Assembly (NCBI RefSeq): GCF_963576675.1
Contig: NC_088916.1
Span: forward strand, 26,945,501 to 27,009,500
Reading direction: 5' to 3'
Length of the DNA: 64,000 nucleotides
DNA from: Euphorbia lathyris
Taxonomy: Eukaryota > Streptophyta > Magnoliopsida > Malpighiales > Euphorbiaceae
Position numbers and translations under genes: made by a program. The notes beneath the pieces were generated by a model. The model was given only the letters and a program-made list of their open reading frames with translations, was not told the origin of the DNA and ran no database searches. This document shows, in pieces, positions 1-11,122 of this stretch (positions are counted from its first letter, which is position 1; each line of letters starts with the position of its first letter).

Positions 1-1100
1 TGCATTTTCTCGATACTGACACGGTAAACGTCTTTTCTTTTACCGAACGTATTGATGAATTTTTTCCGTTCTTGGTTGGACAAGATTTGCTAGTATGCGT
101 TTTCCTAGTAATAAATCGCATATTATGGAATTTTGGTCACTCTAACTTATGATAAGAAGAGAGGTATTATTTCTTTTCGAAATAATGGTGTTCGTTTTGA
201 AGTCGGGTATGTGGCAATGGGCCGCTGGTTTGGTTTTCCTACTCAAGATTTTTATTCAAAACCAAAGAAGTTTGATGCACACACGGTTTGGCAATCTTTG
301 ACCGGCCTAGATGTTTTTCGTCCGAAGAACACATCTAGCAAATTAATTAAGGATAATTGTATCTTTTTCTTTCACAAATTTTTATCCTTCTCTTTATTTG
401 GTCGAGTTGAGAGTCCCAAAGTGCAAATTCGTGACTTGTTTGTGCTAGATTGCATTTTTAAGACTTTGACCATTGATAGTATTGGAATGATATTTACTAA
501 TTTGGTCCGAGCTTCCGCTTCACACAATAACCAAGTGCCAATGGGTAATTTAATTACCGATATTGTTTTGGGTGCTCGGGTGAATTAGGGGATTATCAAA
601 ATATGCCTCATGTTGGTTTACCTTCCTTGGATATCACGACACTTCAAAGAGCCAATTTATTGAAGAAATTGGGACCACCCGCATTTATCTCCTATGAAGA
701 TCGTACGAGACGTTTTTTTGCTACTTTGGGTGGTGAAGCTTCAAGTTCTCAAGGTTTAGGTGCCCAAGATGATGATGAAGATAATGAGGAATTTGATGAA
801 GAAGAGGAGGAGGAGAATGTTGATGCCAATGCACGAGAGCAAGGAAATGCGGAACCAAATATTGAAGAACAAGTTGGATGGCAACGTGTTTTCACACAAA
901 TGAACGAGCATAGCCGTCAAATGCATTTGCGGTTAGATGAAGTCGTTGCCAACAATACCGAAATGAGTTCGAGGATAAACACAGTGGATGCCAATATCAC
1001 TACTTTGAGACGTGAGCACAAATCTACTCGTCGCCGGTTGCTATCTTTCTTCCGACGCCAAGGAGTTGAGACTACGCCTTCACCACCGAGTTCACCTTGA
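1..1100 (+). pseudogene. Athila env-like ORF, broken, start outside window
   Basis: This is the C-terminal part of the downstream (env-like, 'ATHILA ORF-1' type) protein of an Athila Ty3/gypsy element. It matches the ORFs at 35075-36280 and 37376-38581 along its length, including the block NTSSKLIKDNC, FSLFGRVES and the basic tail ending in a Pro/Ser run. The reading frame changes twice: frame 3 near the left edge, frame 1 from 133 to the stop at 588, and frame 3 again from 603 to the stop at 1098-1100. A Glu/Asp-rich linker lies around 765-815 and an Arg-rich segment near 1009-1060. The function of this family is unknown. The two frameshifts make this copy non-functional. It belongs to the element whose 3' LTR is 2467-4003. 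Confidence 0.8.
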
Positions 1101-1316
1101 TAGGTTTTATCCTTTCTATCTTTAACTCATTTTCGTTATAATTATTATGTTTTGTTCAAGTTTGGTACAATATTTCTAATTATGTTTGGTACACTTCTCT
1201 TTATTTTTATGTTTGAATGATATCGTACTATATTTTTAATTCAAATTCGTATGGTTTATTTCGTACTATTTTTCGTGTTTTATCGCTTTTTGCACCAATG
1301 AGGACATGGTCCAAAT

Positions 1317-1336
1317 TAAGTGTGGGAGGAGATATT
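1317..1336 (+). promoter_or_regulatory. Internal polypurine-tract-like copy
   Basis: The motif AAGTGTGGGAGGAGA resembles the LTR-proximal tract AAGTGTGGGAGTT but lies about 1.1 kb upstream, just after the ORF. The same motif occurs at 34861-34881 and 37160-37180 on the minus strand. A role as a second plus-strand primer is inference. Confidence 0.45.
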
Positions 1337-2002
1337 TCATATTCATTTTAATTTTAAGTACGAATGAATGCAACAAATGAGAATGAATGCTATATATTTA
1401 AGTATAAATGCATGTTGTTATTAATGTATATAATGCAACATTTTCAAAACGAAAAATGTAACATTTTTTGTGCAACATTTTTCAAAAATAAATGACAATT
1501 TTTCATAAACATATTTTTGTTAAGTATATATTTCATATGTTTCAACACTTTAACTTTCAAAATAATGTTAAGCATATTTTAAGGTTATCATTATCGTTAG
1601 AAATAATATTTCCATACGGGCCATATTTTACAAATATTTTTACAAATCTCCGAAACGCTTTTTATCAAAACGTCTCGAGTAAATGTATATAAGTAAAATT
1701 TCTTTAGTTTCAAATCTCTATTTTATATCATGAATTCATGATAAATATAAATCTTATTTTCAATTTTCAATTAGGTTTATAGGCATAAATCAAACTAACA
1801 ACTTTAGCTTTTTAGCTCGGTATGATTTTCGTCTTACATTAAAAACCAATTGAAGTTTTTAAGGAAACTTTAGCCATAATACATGTTGAATTTGAAGTCA
1901 ATATAGGATGAATGTGCTATTTTTCTTTTCCCAATTTATAGTTTTTCATTTTTTATAACTCGTGTTAATTCAATCAAGTAGTCGTATTCTTAACTTTTGG
2001 CC

Positions 2003-2266
2003 ACGATTGAGACCACTCTTATCACAATCGAGGTATGAAAGGGAAGAACATTAAGTACCGTTTACTTTTGGCCATGATTGCGACCACCCTTATCGCGGTT
2101 GAGGTATGAAAGGAACGTTAGAAATTAAAGCAAAATTAAACGTGTTTAAAGTTTTAAGTAACGATTGCGTCCACCCATGGCTTGGTCGGTACCTCTTAAA
2201 CGAACACAAAAGAAAATTAATTCATATAAAGTCACGGACGAGACCACCCTTATCACGGGCGTGACT
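2003..2266 (+). repeat. Four-copy GACCACCCTTATC motif array
   Basis: Four degenerate units start near 2003, 2073, 2161 and 2231. Their centre is GACCAC(C/T)CTTATC, and the flanks in most units are inverted arms such as CGATTG/CAATCG. The third unit is the most diverged. The array is conserved in the minus-strand Athila (34008-34268), so it is an element feature and not chance. Confidence 0.6.
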
Positions 2267-2452
2267 AAGTAAATATATTAAACCTAAGTCCTTAATAAAT
2301 CCATATTTGTAATAGTTTAGGTTTGGGAAAGGAAATTTTGTGCTTTGAAATGCCTTGAGATGAAAGATTAAAAAACATGCGTGCTTACACCGTCCCGAAT
2401 GATTCAATATAAAAATTGAGATATAAGACGAATGATATATCTCTTTTACACT

Positions 2453-2466
2453 GAAGTGTGGGAGTT
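2453..2466 (+). promoter_or_regulatory. Polypurine tract of Athila
   Basis: The purine run GAAGTGTGGGAGTT directly abuts the TGTTAAG start of the 3' LTR. This is the expected plus-strand primer position. Confidence 0.7.
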
Positions 2467-4003
2467 TGTTAAGCCCAAAATATACCTAAAATATCATATA
2501 TAAATACGTTAAATTTACATTGAAATCGTGCTAATTATATTCATTTAGAGTACTTTTACGTCTTTATTTACTTCTTTGATGCAAGGTACTTAATTATTTG
2601 GTTAAATCCAAATAGGAGCTAAAACGGAGCAAAAACGAGGGAAAAACCTAAGTTACGTGCCAAAAATACGTATTAATCAGAAGACCGACTCAAGGAGACA
2701 AGAAGCAGCCGAGAGACGGGGAAGAATACCCCTGTCGCGACTGAGATTTTCAAAATCTCAGTCGTGACACGCTGATGCCAGTCACTGGGAAATCGAAATT
2801 TTCAGCCTTCTTCCGTGCCCCCTGTCGCGACTGAGATTTTCAGAATCTCAGTTGAGACAGCGAAGAATTCTGCACAGTTTTCACATGTTTAAATCCAAAA
2901 AACGCGTCTGTTCGTTTGGATAAAAGCGACCCTTCACCAGCGGACACGACCCTTCAATTACAACCCTTCACCAACTATAAATAAGTGATCCATTTCAGAA
3001 ATCAATGTTGTTGGCTAAGTTAGAAAAGTTAGAGAAATCAGAGAGTTATTATATTGAGTTTCTGATTTAGAAAGAGTCAGAAAGTTAGATTTCATTTCTG
3101 TATAAACAAACTTGATGTACACAAGTTGTTACTAGATTAGTTATAAACACAGTAGTATTAGTTTAGTTTCAAAGGTTGATCAGAGACAAGTTTTCATTCT
3201 GGTAGAGGACCGACCGGTCTCTATTCCGAAGATTCAGCGAGAAGAACTAACGGCTGAAGCGCAAAAGGGTCTGACAAACCTACGAAGTTTGAGGGAAAGA
3301 TTGACAACCCGGATCTCATAGATTTCATCAAAATGCTATCCATGTTTCTTCCTCTCTATTAACTTGTGAAGATTAACAATTCACTAATAATATATTTATT
3401 TTATTCAATACATTCTTCCTGTTGTTATTTTGATATTGTTCTGACAAAATGATTTTCAAAATGATAAATTGGTGTTTTTATTAAAACGTTTTACACAATC
3501 ATATTTACAAAGAAACTTTGTTGAACACTTGAAAGAATTAGTTTTTACTGATGATATGATCGTGACCGCGGCTTATCGGATATAAAATACTAATTTGATT
3601 AAGGTAGGAATCTGCTCCGACCCAGAGAGATTTCTACTGTTCAAAGCCATTTAATTGCATAAATTCTTATGTTATTCCATATTCAGAATCTTACCAAAGT
3701 TATAGTTGCTTTCTTTGCTTAATGAAAATAAGTTTTATACCTTTGATTTATTCCAAATAAGAAAGCGTCTGTCTTGTAATCAAAATCTCAAGACAGAATT
3801 GTTCTCTAAATTCAATATAATATTCTCATCTAATCCTAATTAATCCAAACCAATACAATCAATTAAACGATTTTCTTAAGTTAAACCTAAAGACGTGAAT
3901 AAAACTGGATTAAAACAAGTTTTAGTTAAAAAGCGTTCCCTGTGGGTTCGATATCTTTTATTACTACAGGCGTATACCGTGCACTTGCGGAAATCGCTCA
4001 ACA
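2467..4003 (+). repeat. 3' LTR of plus-strand Athila element
   Basis: The 1537-bp LTR begins TGTTAAGCCC and ends CGCTCAACA. It is homologous to the 1555-bp LTRs at 32103 and 46954 (reverse strand) and to the solo LTR at 55698. It contains two near-palindromic GTCGCGACTGAG cassettes (about 2732-2768 and 2821-2856) and a TATA box at 2976. It sits in the internal region of family B. The first bases after it, ATAGA, would be the target duplication, and the partner lies outside the window. Confidence 0.9.
2976..2983 (+). promoter_or_regulatory. LTR TATA box (Athila)
   Basis: TATAAATA occurs in the middle of the LTR in a CAACTATAAATAAG context. The same position is kept in the other Athila LTRs (33122, 47973, 56219). 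It is the likely core promoter of the element. Confidence 0.6.
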
Positions 4004-4064
4004 ATAGAAGCTTACACCTAGGAAGGAATTCTATGTGGAGCTAACCGACTATAAAGTAGCGCTT

Positions 4065-4082
4065 CTTGGGAGGCAACCCAAG
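4065..4082 (+). promoter_or_regulatory. Conserved hairpin downstream of pol/gag remnant
   Basis: CTTGGGAGGCAACCCAAG can fold into a 6-bp stem with a 6-nt loop. An identical copy in the other family B element is at 51279-51296 (minus). From general knowledge, similar hairpins occur downstream of pol in plant Athila/Calypso-type elements. Its function is unknown. Confidence 0.55.
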
Positions 4083-4374
4083 TTTGGATTAAGCTTTTGC
4101 AGGTTTGTTTTTCTTTTTTTTCTCAATTATAGATTTCTGTTTATTTATTCAAAAAAAAATTTGCGATTTTTTTTCGCCCCCGGGGTGCCCAGCTCGGTCG
4201 AGACGGGCGAAGTTTGGGAATCTTTCCCGAACTCTCTTTAAAAAAAATCTGGCAGTGCCAATCATCAAGTTTTTGGCGATTGCAATGAAATCAGTAAGTT
4301 GTCTTCTCCACCCTAACTTCTTGCACATGTGTTTTATGGTTTTATATGCAATGTTGGAACTTATTGCATGATTT

Positions 4375-4392
4375 AAGTGTGAGGATGAGGGG
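4375..4392 (+). promoter_or_regulatory. Internal PPT-like copy, family B
   Basis: AAGTGTGAGGATGAGGGG resembles the LTR-proximal tract AAGTGTGAGGAGGTT. The minus-strand family B copy has the equivalent at about 50544-50564. Confidence 0.4.
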
Positions 4393-5186
4393 TAGAAAAC
4401 TTACAAAAATTGTATAATTTTTTTTAATTTTTGTTGCGTCGTGTCTAGTTTAGTTTAGCGTTTTTGGGTTTTATTTATGCTTTATTTATGTTTTTGCATG
4501 TTTAGGACCTAAAACTCTAAACCTCATTCGAATCTAAACTTCGTTATTTTTTTCTGAGGGCTGAGAACCGAATCTAAAATTGTATGACAACTAGTTTAGG
4601 TGTAGGACACAATCCTTGTATCTGTAAAAGCATGAGCTAAAGATTGCATTTAGACTCTACTTTTAAAAAAATGCTAAAATCAGTACTTAGGTAGATAACT
4701 TAAGAATTGAAGGCATGTGATATTGAATTTGAGCTTGGGGAGAACTAATAAGCACAAAATTGAAACCCAAGAATTGTGAGTTGAATTTGAGCCCAAGAGC
4801 GAACATAAAAAAAGCTCTTTTTCTTGACATTTTTGTGTGAATGCTTTGACTTGTGGAAAGATTACAGATTTTGCACCTAATACTGAGTTGAACCTACATG
4901 CAATGATTTGAGATGATAAACGATGAATCAGTCCCATTAGAACTAACCTTTTTCTTTACCTTATTTTATCTTTTTCATCTACTTTAGGAAGCCCCTTTGA
5001 GCCTGTATTTTGTAGCTTGTAGTTTTTCTTTCGTTCTAACCCTTATTTTTGCAAACTATTACTTAGTTTGTTACCTAACCCAAGTTTTTGCAAAGCTCAG
5101 CCTTTGTTTTCTTCTAGCGCTTTATCTTTGTTTATGGCATTATAGTAGCAAGCCAAAATGCTAAGAAGTGAATGAGCATCATTATT

Positions 5187-5236
5187 CAAAAGAAAAAGAA
5201 AAAAAGAAAAAGAAAAAAAGAAAAGAAAAAGAGATG
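5187..5236 (+). repeat. Purine-rich low-complexity run
   Basis: An A/G-only run (AAAAAG-type units) of about 50 bp. The counterpart in the other family B copy is the pyrimidine run at about 49715-49763. Confidence 0.7.
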
Positions 5237-5829
5237 AACAAAAAGGGGAGGACTTCATTCCCCAGTTCTTAAAATTAGAACGTCTCAGAAAAAAATATGT
5301 CTATTTATAAAGAAATAAAAAGCTCAATCACTTCATATTTGCTAAAGCAATTTTTAAACTTTGTTTTTTCTGGCGCTAGAACTCCTAACCCTTGTTGTAC
5401 CTTTAACCCCCTAACCACATTACAACCCCAATTCGAGGCTGTTTTTGATATCATCGGAGTCATGTAGCATAGTAAAGGAACTCGGATGAACGTGCAAAGT
5501 CAACGTAATCCTAAGCAAGAACATAAGCCGGGAGTAAACACTTTAGCCACTAAATTGTGTGAATTGCGTGAATTACCTATGGTGATGTGTTTTACTTAGC
5601 TATCCCCTTAAGCTCGTTTAATTGAACATGTATCCTTTTCTCAAACATATGGCCTATGATAATTGAACTGCGGCTTTTGGATATTGTGTCTCTATTTTGT
5701 ACTTTCGAATGTATGTAATTACAGATGCTCGAAATTGTGTCAGGCACCTAGTAAAACCAGGAGGTTTCTCTAGCTTTGCCAGTGATTGCGGGTTTTGTTT
5801 TTAGTTTACTTGGGGACAAGTAAAGTTTT

Positions 5830-5844
5830 AAGTGTGAGGAGGTT
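5830..5844 (+). promoter_or_regulatory. Polypurine tract of family B
   Basis: AAGTGTGAGGAGGTT abuts the TGATAGGGG start of the LTR. Confidence 0.65.
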
Positions 5845-6282
5845 TGATAGGGGTCAAAAACCCCTATCTTTACGTACGGTTTTTAGGTTAGTTTAGTCTA
5901 GTTTTCCTACGATAAGCGAGCAATTCTCGCATTTTTATGCATGTGTGCATAATAGTTGAGTTTTGTATGCGTCCTGTTCACTTTTTGTAGTTTGAGGTCC
6001 TTTTCTAGTTGTTTTTGGGCAAATATCGCCAAAATAGCACGTATGTTAACTTTCAATTATTTATTAAGGCTAATTGATCCACCAAAGGTCTCACTAAACG
6101 GAGTTTTCACTCAAATCTAACAACTGGTGGGTCAATTTAGCCTTTGGACTAACTTTGTTTGGAGTTTATGTGCATGTGCAGGTTAAAACGGGATCAATTT
6201 CGGTCAAAAATCGAATCTCGGGGACCCCCCGGGAGTCGCTTGGCGAATTGGGCATGTCCAGAGCGTAAAAACTGGCCTCTGT

Positions 6283-6412
6283 AGGCCAGCTCGGCGAAGC
6301 TGTTTTCCAGCTCATCTAGCAGCTCGGCGAGCTGGATTCCAGCTCGGTGAGCTGGCCATCAGAGGCCAGCTCGCGCTGAGCTGGCTCACCCAGCTCGGTG
6401 AGCTGTGCCTCG
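6283..6412 (+). repeat. AGCTCGGCGAGCT palindrome cluster
   Basis: Several copies of near-palindromic CAGCTCGG(C/T)GAGCTGG stand within 130 bp. The equivalent LTR region of the minus-strand family B element carries a different but analogous series built on GCTCGGCGAGCAGG. Confidence 0.65.
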
Positions 6413-6521
6413 GGAATCAGTCTTTTGACTGATTCCCGGCCCCACGACTCCATGTTTCGCTCCCGACTTCTCCACCTGCAACAGGAAACAAATCCAATTA
6501 GGTTTAGGACTCAAACACAAC

Positions 6522-6529
6522 TATAAATA
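6522..6529 (+). promoter_or_regulatory. LTR TATA box (family B)
   Basis: TATAAATA in an ACAACTATAAATAGG context. The site is shared with 31920 and 53432 on the minus strand. Confidence 0.6.
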
Positions 6530-7872
6530 GGACCTTTTGTTGTAAATTAGACATCTTTTATCTTTGTAATTTTCTTAGCTTTCACCTTGAGAAAATCCTC
6601 TCCACCTCCTCCATCTCCTTCAACCTCCATTGAAGACACCTCTGAAGCTCCGCTCACCGAGGATTGCTCAAGTTCCATCCTTAAGTCCTAGGAAGACGCC
6701 TGCATTGGTAGACAGGTTCCCTAAAAGGGATTTTTCTTCTTTTATATTCTGTCTAGCCTCTGATCCATGTTATGAATCCTAGGCTCATTGTATCTTCGTG
6801 ACAATACTTTTCACCTTTAATATATTTTATAGTTTTGTTTGTTCAATTGTTCTATTGCTTAAATCTTTGTCTTACGCTTTGTCTGATTGGTTTAACTCAT
6901 TCGATAATCCCAAAATTAAGTTGGTACATATTGCGAGCTGAATCAGACCTAGTCAGTGCCTATAGGATTGACGACCCTATAGAAGATTAAGCCCAAATTG
7001 CTGAGCCTTAGAGCTAGTTTCGGCCTTATAAGGGAATCACGAACTAGGGACCTCAGGAGGATAGGTAGGGTCGCCTCGGACACAAGTGACTTAGATTAGG
7101 TTTTAATCCTGTTGTCTAAACAATCTATTTTCATTATTATCATATCACCTCATGTCCCTTCGGGCAATTACATTGGTAAAAGATCACCTAGGAGTAGAAT
7201 AACTTAGATAGGAATAGAAGTAACTTAATTAGGAGTAGGGTAATTTAATCAAAACCAATTCAAACCCCCCATAGGCTAGATAACACCTGAGACCAAGTAG
7301 CTCGATACTTGCAGGAATAAATCCTGTGGATTCGATACCTGGACTTGTCCAGATTTTATTACTTGATAACGACAGGGTACACTTATCCCTTAGTGAGCCT
7401 TCTTACGGAGGCGCATCAATTGGCTCGTGGGCAGTTTAGCATACTAAGGGAAGCTATCGGTATGTCTAATCCTCTTCAATAAATTTCTGGGTAAAATGAA
7501 TGTTTAGTGATTATAATATGCCGAGTGACTATTACATATTGAGTAACTATCATATGCTGAGTAAATATGAATGCTATGAAATCACTATATGCTGAATTGC
7601 TAAATACATTGAGTGATTTACTATGCATGCTGAGTACCCCATCTACGCTAAACTATACGCTCAGAACTTCAAACGTTTAGTACCTTAGATGCTGAGCGAA
7701 ACAACTTGCGCAATTAATTCTTGCACGCGGATTCGAGTAGCCAACTAGGATGTCATAAGCGTAATCATTAGAAAACCATGCGCCGAATATGTCATTAATG
7801 TCAGAATTAAATGTCGTTGAATGCTTCAAGAACCCACCGCCATTCTGACCTAATAGATCAACACGCTGCGAC

Positions 7873-7880
7873 TATAAATA
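7873..7880 (+). promoter_or_regulatory. Internal TATA box before the env-like ORF
   Basis: TATAAATA in the context CGACTATAAATAG lies 108 bp upstream of the ATG at 7988. The spacing would suit a separate transcript for the downstream ORF. It is not part of the LTR. Confidence 0.45.
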
Positions 7881-7987
7881 GTGAACGATTTCTCACAAAT
7901 CCTTTCTTACGCTTGAAAATTTTCGCACTCGATCTCTCTCTCAATTCCCAAATCTTCTGAGTTTCTTAAGAACTTCCCAAGAACATC

Positions 7988-10900
7988 ATGTCTGACAATT
8001 CCCAGAACCGTTCAAATGACCAATACGATGACAACCGCTCCGACATTAATCCTCCTTCTCCAGCTGAGCAGGAGTATCAAGAAATATTCTCCTCCGGGTC
8101 CCAACGACAAACCCATGGTTAGCATGACCAACCCATGGGTGAGGTCAGCATCCTCGGTGAGAACCCTCGTACTGACCAATCAACCCCTTCGAAGAAGAAG
8201 AAGAAGGAGAAGAAGAACAAGAAACCCAGGAAAAGGACATTCACTTACGCCTTCGAGAGCATCGCAAAACTCAATGTCTTCCATTCCCGATGGTTCTCCA
8301 AAAGCTTCGTCGAAGCTGAGAAACCCTTCTGCGAGTGGATCTCAAAGAACGGATGGACTACCCTCTTCTCTCTTCCTGGAACAACCTACCCACAACTAGT
8401 AAAGGAATTCTACGCAAACTTGAAGGTAGCTGACGATGATGTCGACTATATGGTAACTCAGGTCCAGAACAAGGAAATCACCATCACCCCTTCCTATCTC
8501 GCTATACTACTGGATCTGAAAGAAGAAGGTGCATAACTATGATGCACCAATGATTATAAGCATGTTGAGTACCGGGCTGAGTTCTGTAAACCCAAGAACC
8601 ATGTTGGTGAAGTTTCCAGTACTAATTTGGGTCAGCCTCAAAGACAGGCACACTACATCCTGACCAACTACCTTTTTCCCAAGGTCAATGCCTCCTCCCC
8701 AGCCTCAAACTTTGAACAATGCTTCATCTAGTATATGCTCAAATACCAACCACTCAACATGCCTATCTTTCTCATTGGGGCCTTCCAACGCAGCACCGGG
8801 ATCCTCAGGATGGGTTATCTCATCACCAGAATTCTTCAGGATCACAAGATCAGCCTTAAGGGGGAAATAGATGTAGTAGGCACTGAGATCACCTCAGCAA
8901 TCCTGTACGGCTTAGCTCATAGCCTTCCTTTCAAACCTAAGAAAGGAAAGGAAGCTATGGTTGAAGAAGCACCTGCTGAGCTACCTCAGAAAGGAAAGGG
9001 AACCATTATTGAAGAAGCACCTACTGAACAACCAAATAAGGAAAGAAAGAGGAAAGCTGATCCATCCTCAACACCGACACCCAAAGACATTAATCAAACT
9101 GTGAAGAAGATCAGGCTGGTGGTAAGGGAGAAGAAAGCTGCTCCTGCTGAGCCAGCTAAACAGAGACCCGAGTCAGCTGAAAGAAAGAAGAAGCGAGCTG
9201 AGCCTGAGGAAGAAAGTGAGGAGACATTTGAGCAACCCCTAAAGAGGAAGAAAACCTCTGGGATGATGCCGTTGGATGCTGCTCCACTCGACTTCGTCAT
9301 TTCAAAGGATTCACATTTCCTGCGAGGTCAGGAAATCGACTTGGAAAAGACTCCTCAGGAGGAAGAGCAAGGTTGTGCTGAGGAACAGACTGAAGCTGAG
9401 AAGATGTACACTGCTGAGGGAAGTAACACATCTGCCGCTGAGCACGCTGTTGGACAAAGAGCTGAGTCACCAATGAAGAACAAGGTTGTTAAGGACCTTT
9501 ATGCTGACTTGGGACTCAACTCCTCTCCTGAGTCCCCTGAACCTATCTCTGATGTCCCTTCTCCTCCAACCAAAAATCATAAGGGCAGCTTGGAAAAGCG
9601 GTTCAAGCGGAAGGCACAGAAGCCTAACCTCATAGACATCTTAGATGATGTTCTGCTAAGGGACCCCATCACTGACCTGACTGGGCTTGAATTCAACTTC
9701 TTCACCAACATCTCTGAGCCCACTCCAAGTCAAGTGAAGGAAAAGCAAGCCTCTGTTTCTCAAACTGAGGAACAAGCCGACCCAACAATTCCTAAGGGTC
9801 AAGTTTCTGCCGACACCTCTGGTCCATCTTCTACTGAGCAAGTGATGGAAGTTCCTGCTGCTCAACACAACGAGTTAGCAAAGGAAAATCCTTCTGCTCA
9901 AGGAAACTCTGAACTGACTCCACCGACTATCCCAAGTCAGCCTCAAGTTGACTCTGAGCAGGTAAATACTACTGCTGGGCAAACCACTCCAAATCCTACT
10001 GAGCAGTTAGTAAGTCAGTCAGCTCCTGCTGCTGGCCTCAATAATGAGCATGCCGTTCCTAACCAAGGCGTCACCTCAACTTCTGGACAGCACCCAAATC
10101 CTCCAACATCCGGTGCTGATAAAGAAACGGCCCCTGAGACTATGCAGAACCATTTTGAAGATGATTCCTACAACTTTCTCAACGCCTCTGAGTCAGGACG
10201 TCGAATCATCAATTCAGCTCATATGCTTCTACAAGCAATTGATCAGTCTCAAGCCAATGCTGCTGGGTCCGCTCCTGCTGAGTCTACTCAACTCTCATCC
10301 ATTACGCAACTTCTGACCGAACTCAAAGGTCTCAAGGAGTTGATGAATGTTATGACTTCCTTAGTCTCTCAGCATCCCAAGCAGGAATTCATGGTCAAGC
10401 TAGCAGAACTTCAGCTTATGATGGTAAATCACATGGACTCCATTGAAGGGAAAATCAATGCCCTATCTGCTGTGAACTCATCATCCGCAACTTCTGCTGA
10501 AGTAACTCAGAATTTCACCCAGCTGACCGCTGAGCTAACCGGAGCTCGAGAACTTATCTCCTCCACTTCTCAATGCTCCATCGAACAAATTGGTGAGGCT
10601 ATACGCCTACTCAACCTGAGCAAAGAAGAAATGGAAACTGATCAGGTGAAGACCAACAACATCCTCCTCTGCACTAAAACAACTCTTGACCATGTCCGTC
10701 ATCTGAATGCTCAGCATCATATCTATGATGCTTCCATGCTCAGGATGTATCATCAGTCATATGCACGGATGACTGACTCCATCACATGGATAGGGAAGTC
10801 ACTTGAGTTTCTACTCAATATGCTCATCGCTCATATTAAGATCCCCACATCCAGTATGTCAGATGGCATACAGGTCTTCAGTGGTCTCAAAGAAAGTACG

Positions 10901-11122
10901 AGTAACATGCAACAATATTCAACTATTTTGACTCGTTCTGTTCAAAGGGGTCAGTTCTATGCTTCTGCCCCTCAGCCTGGTGATACTGGCAAAACGGGGG
11001 AGAAAGATAAGCCGCCAGCTCAAGGAACTCAAAACCTACCTCAGCAGAAGCCTCCTGGCTCAACTTCTGCTAATCCGGGCAACCAAACTCAGCAAGAAAG
11101 AACAGCCAAGCCCAGCCAGTAG
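7988..11122 (+). pseudogene. Env-like ORF of SIRE-like element with four in-frame stops
   Basis: One reading frame of about 1045 codons runs from the ATG at 7988 to the TAG ending at 11122. It is broken only by four in-frame stops: TAG near 8118, TAA at 8534, TGA at 8540 and TAG near 8730. There is no frameshift. Around codons 80-175 it has a pattern like the 'putative plant transposon protein' (Transposase_32-type) domain: a KNGW motif, then VKEFYANL, then a hydrophobic LAILLDL block. A highly charged Lys/Glu/Pro region with basic clusters follows, then a Ser/Gln/Thr-rich region, and a helical C-terminal part after about codon 740 (LLTELKGLKELM, AELQLMMVNHMDSIEGK). A diverged copy is at 17161-18542. 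Its function is unknown. Confidence 0.65.

Larger units (their letters stand above)
1101..2466 (+). other. Athila 3' non-coding spacer
   Basis: This stretch between the env-like ORF and the 3' LTR has no credible ORF. It is AT-rich and holds a polypurine tract copy just after the ORF (1317-1336), an array of four related motifs (2003-2266) and the LTR-proximal polypurine tract (2453-2466). The same order is found in the minus-strand Athila at 35074-33658. Confidence 0.75.
4004..5844 (+). mobile_element. Family B internal region, 3' part
   Basis: This is the 3' internal region of an Athila-related element whose LTR is 5845-7420. It matches 51350-49090 on the minus strand in order and spacing. 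It starts with a conserved segment ending in the CTTGGGAGGCAACCCAAG hairpin, then a PPT-like copy at 4375, a purine-rich run, and the PPT at 5830. No protein-coding gene is visible. The region is interrupted at its left by the Athila LTR ending at 4003. Confidence 0.75.
5845..7420 (+). repeat. 3' LTR of plus-strand family B element
   Basis: The 1576-bp LTR begins TGATAGGGGTC and ends GGCGCATCA, giving a TGAT/ATCA terminal inverted repeat. It matches the minus-strand LTRs at 30962-32102/48514-49089 and 52490-54139. The U3 part contains GC-rich palindromic repeats (6283-6412) and a TATA box at 6522. It lies in the internal region of a SIRE-like element, which resumes at 7421. Confidence 0.88.

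Noticed and set aside
4680..4937. An 85-codon minus-strand ORF with a matching ORF at 50023-50205
   Set aside because: It is antisense to the family B internal region. The match is explained by general nucleotide similarity of the two copies, and the second is frameshifted.
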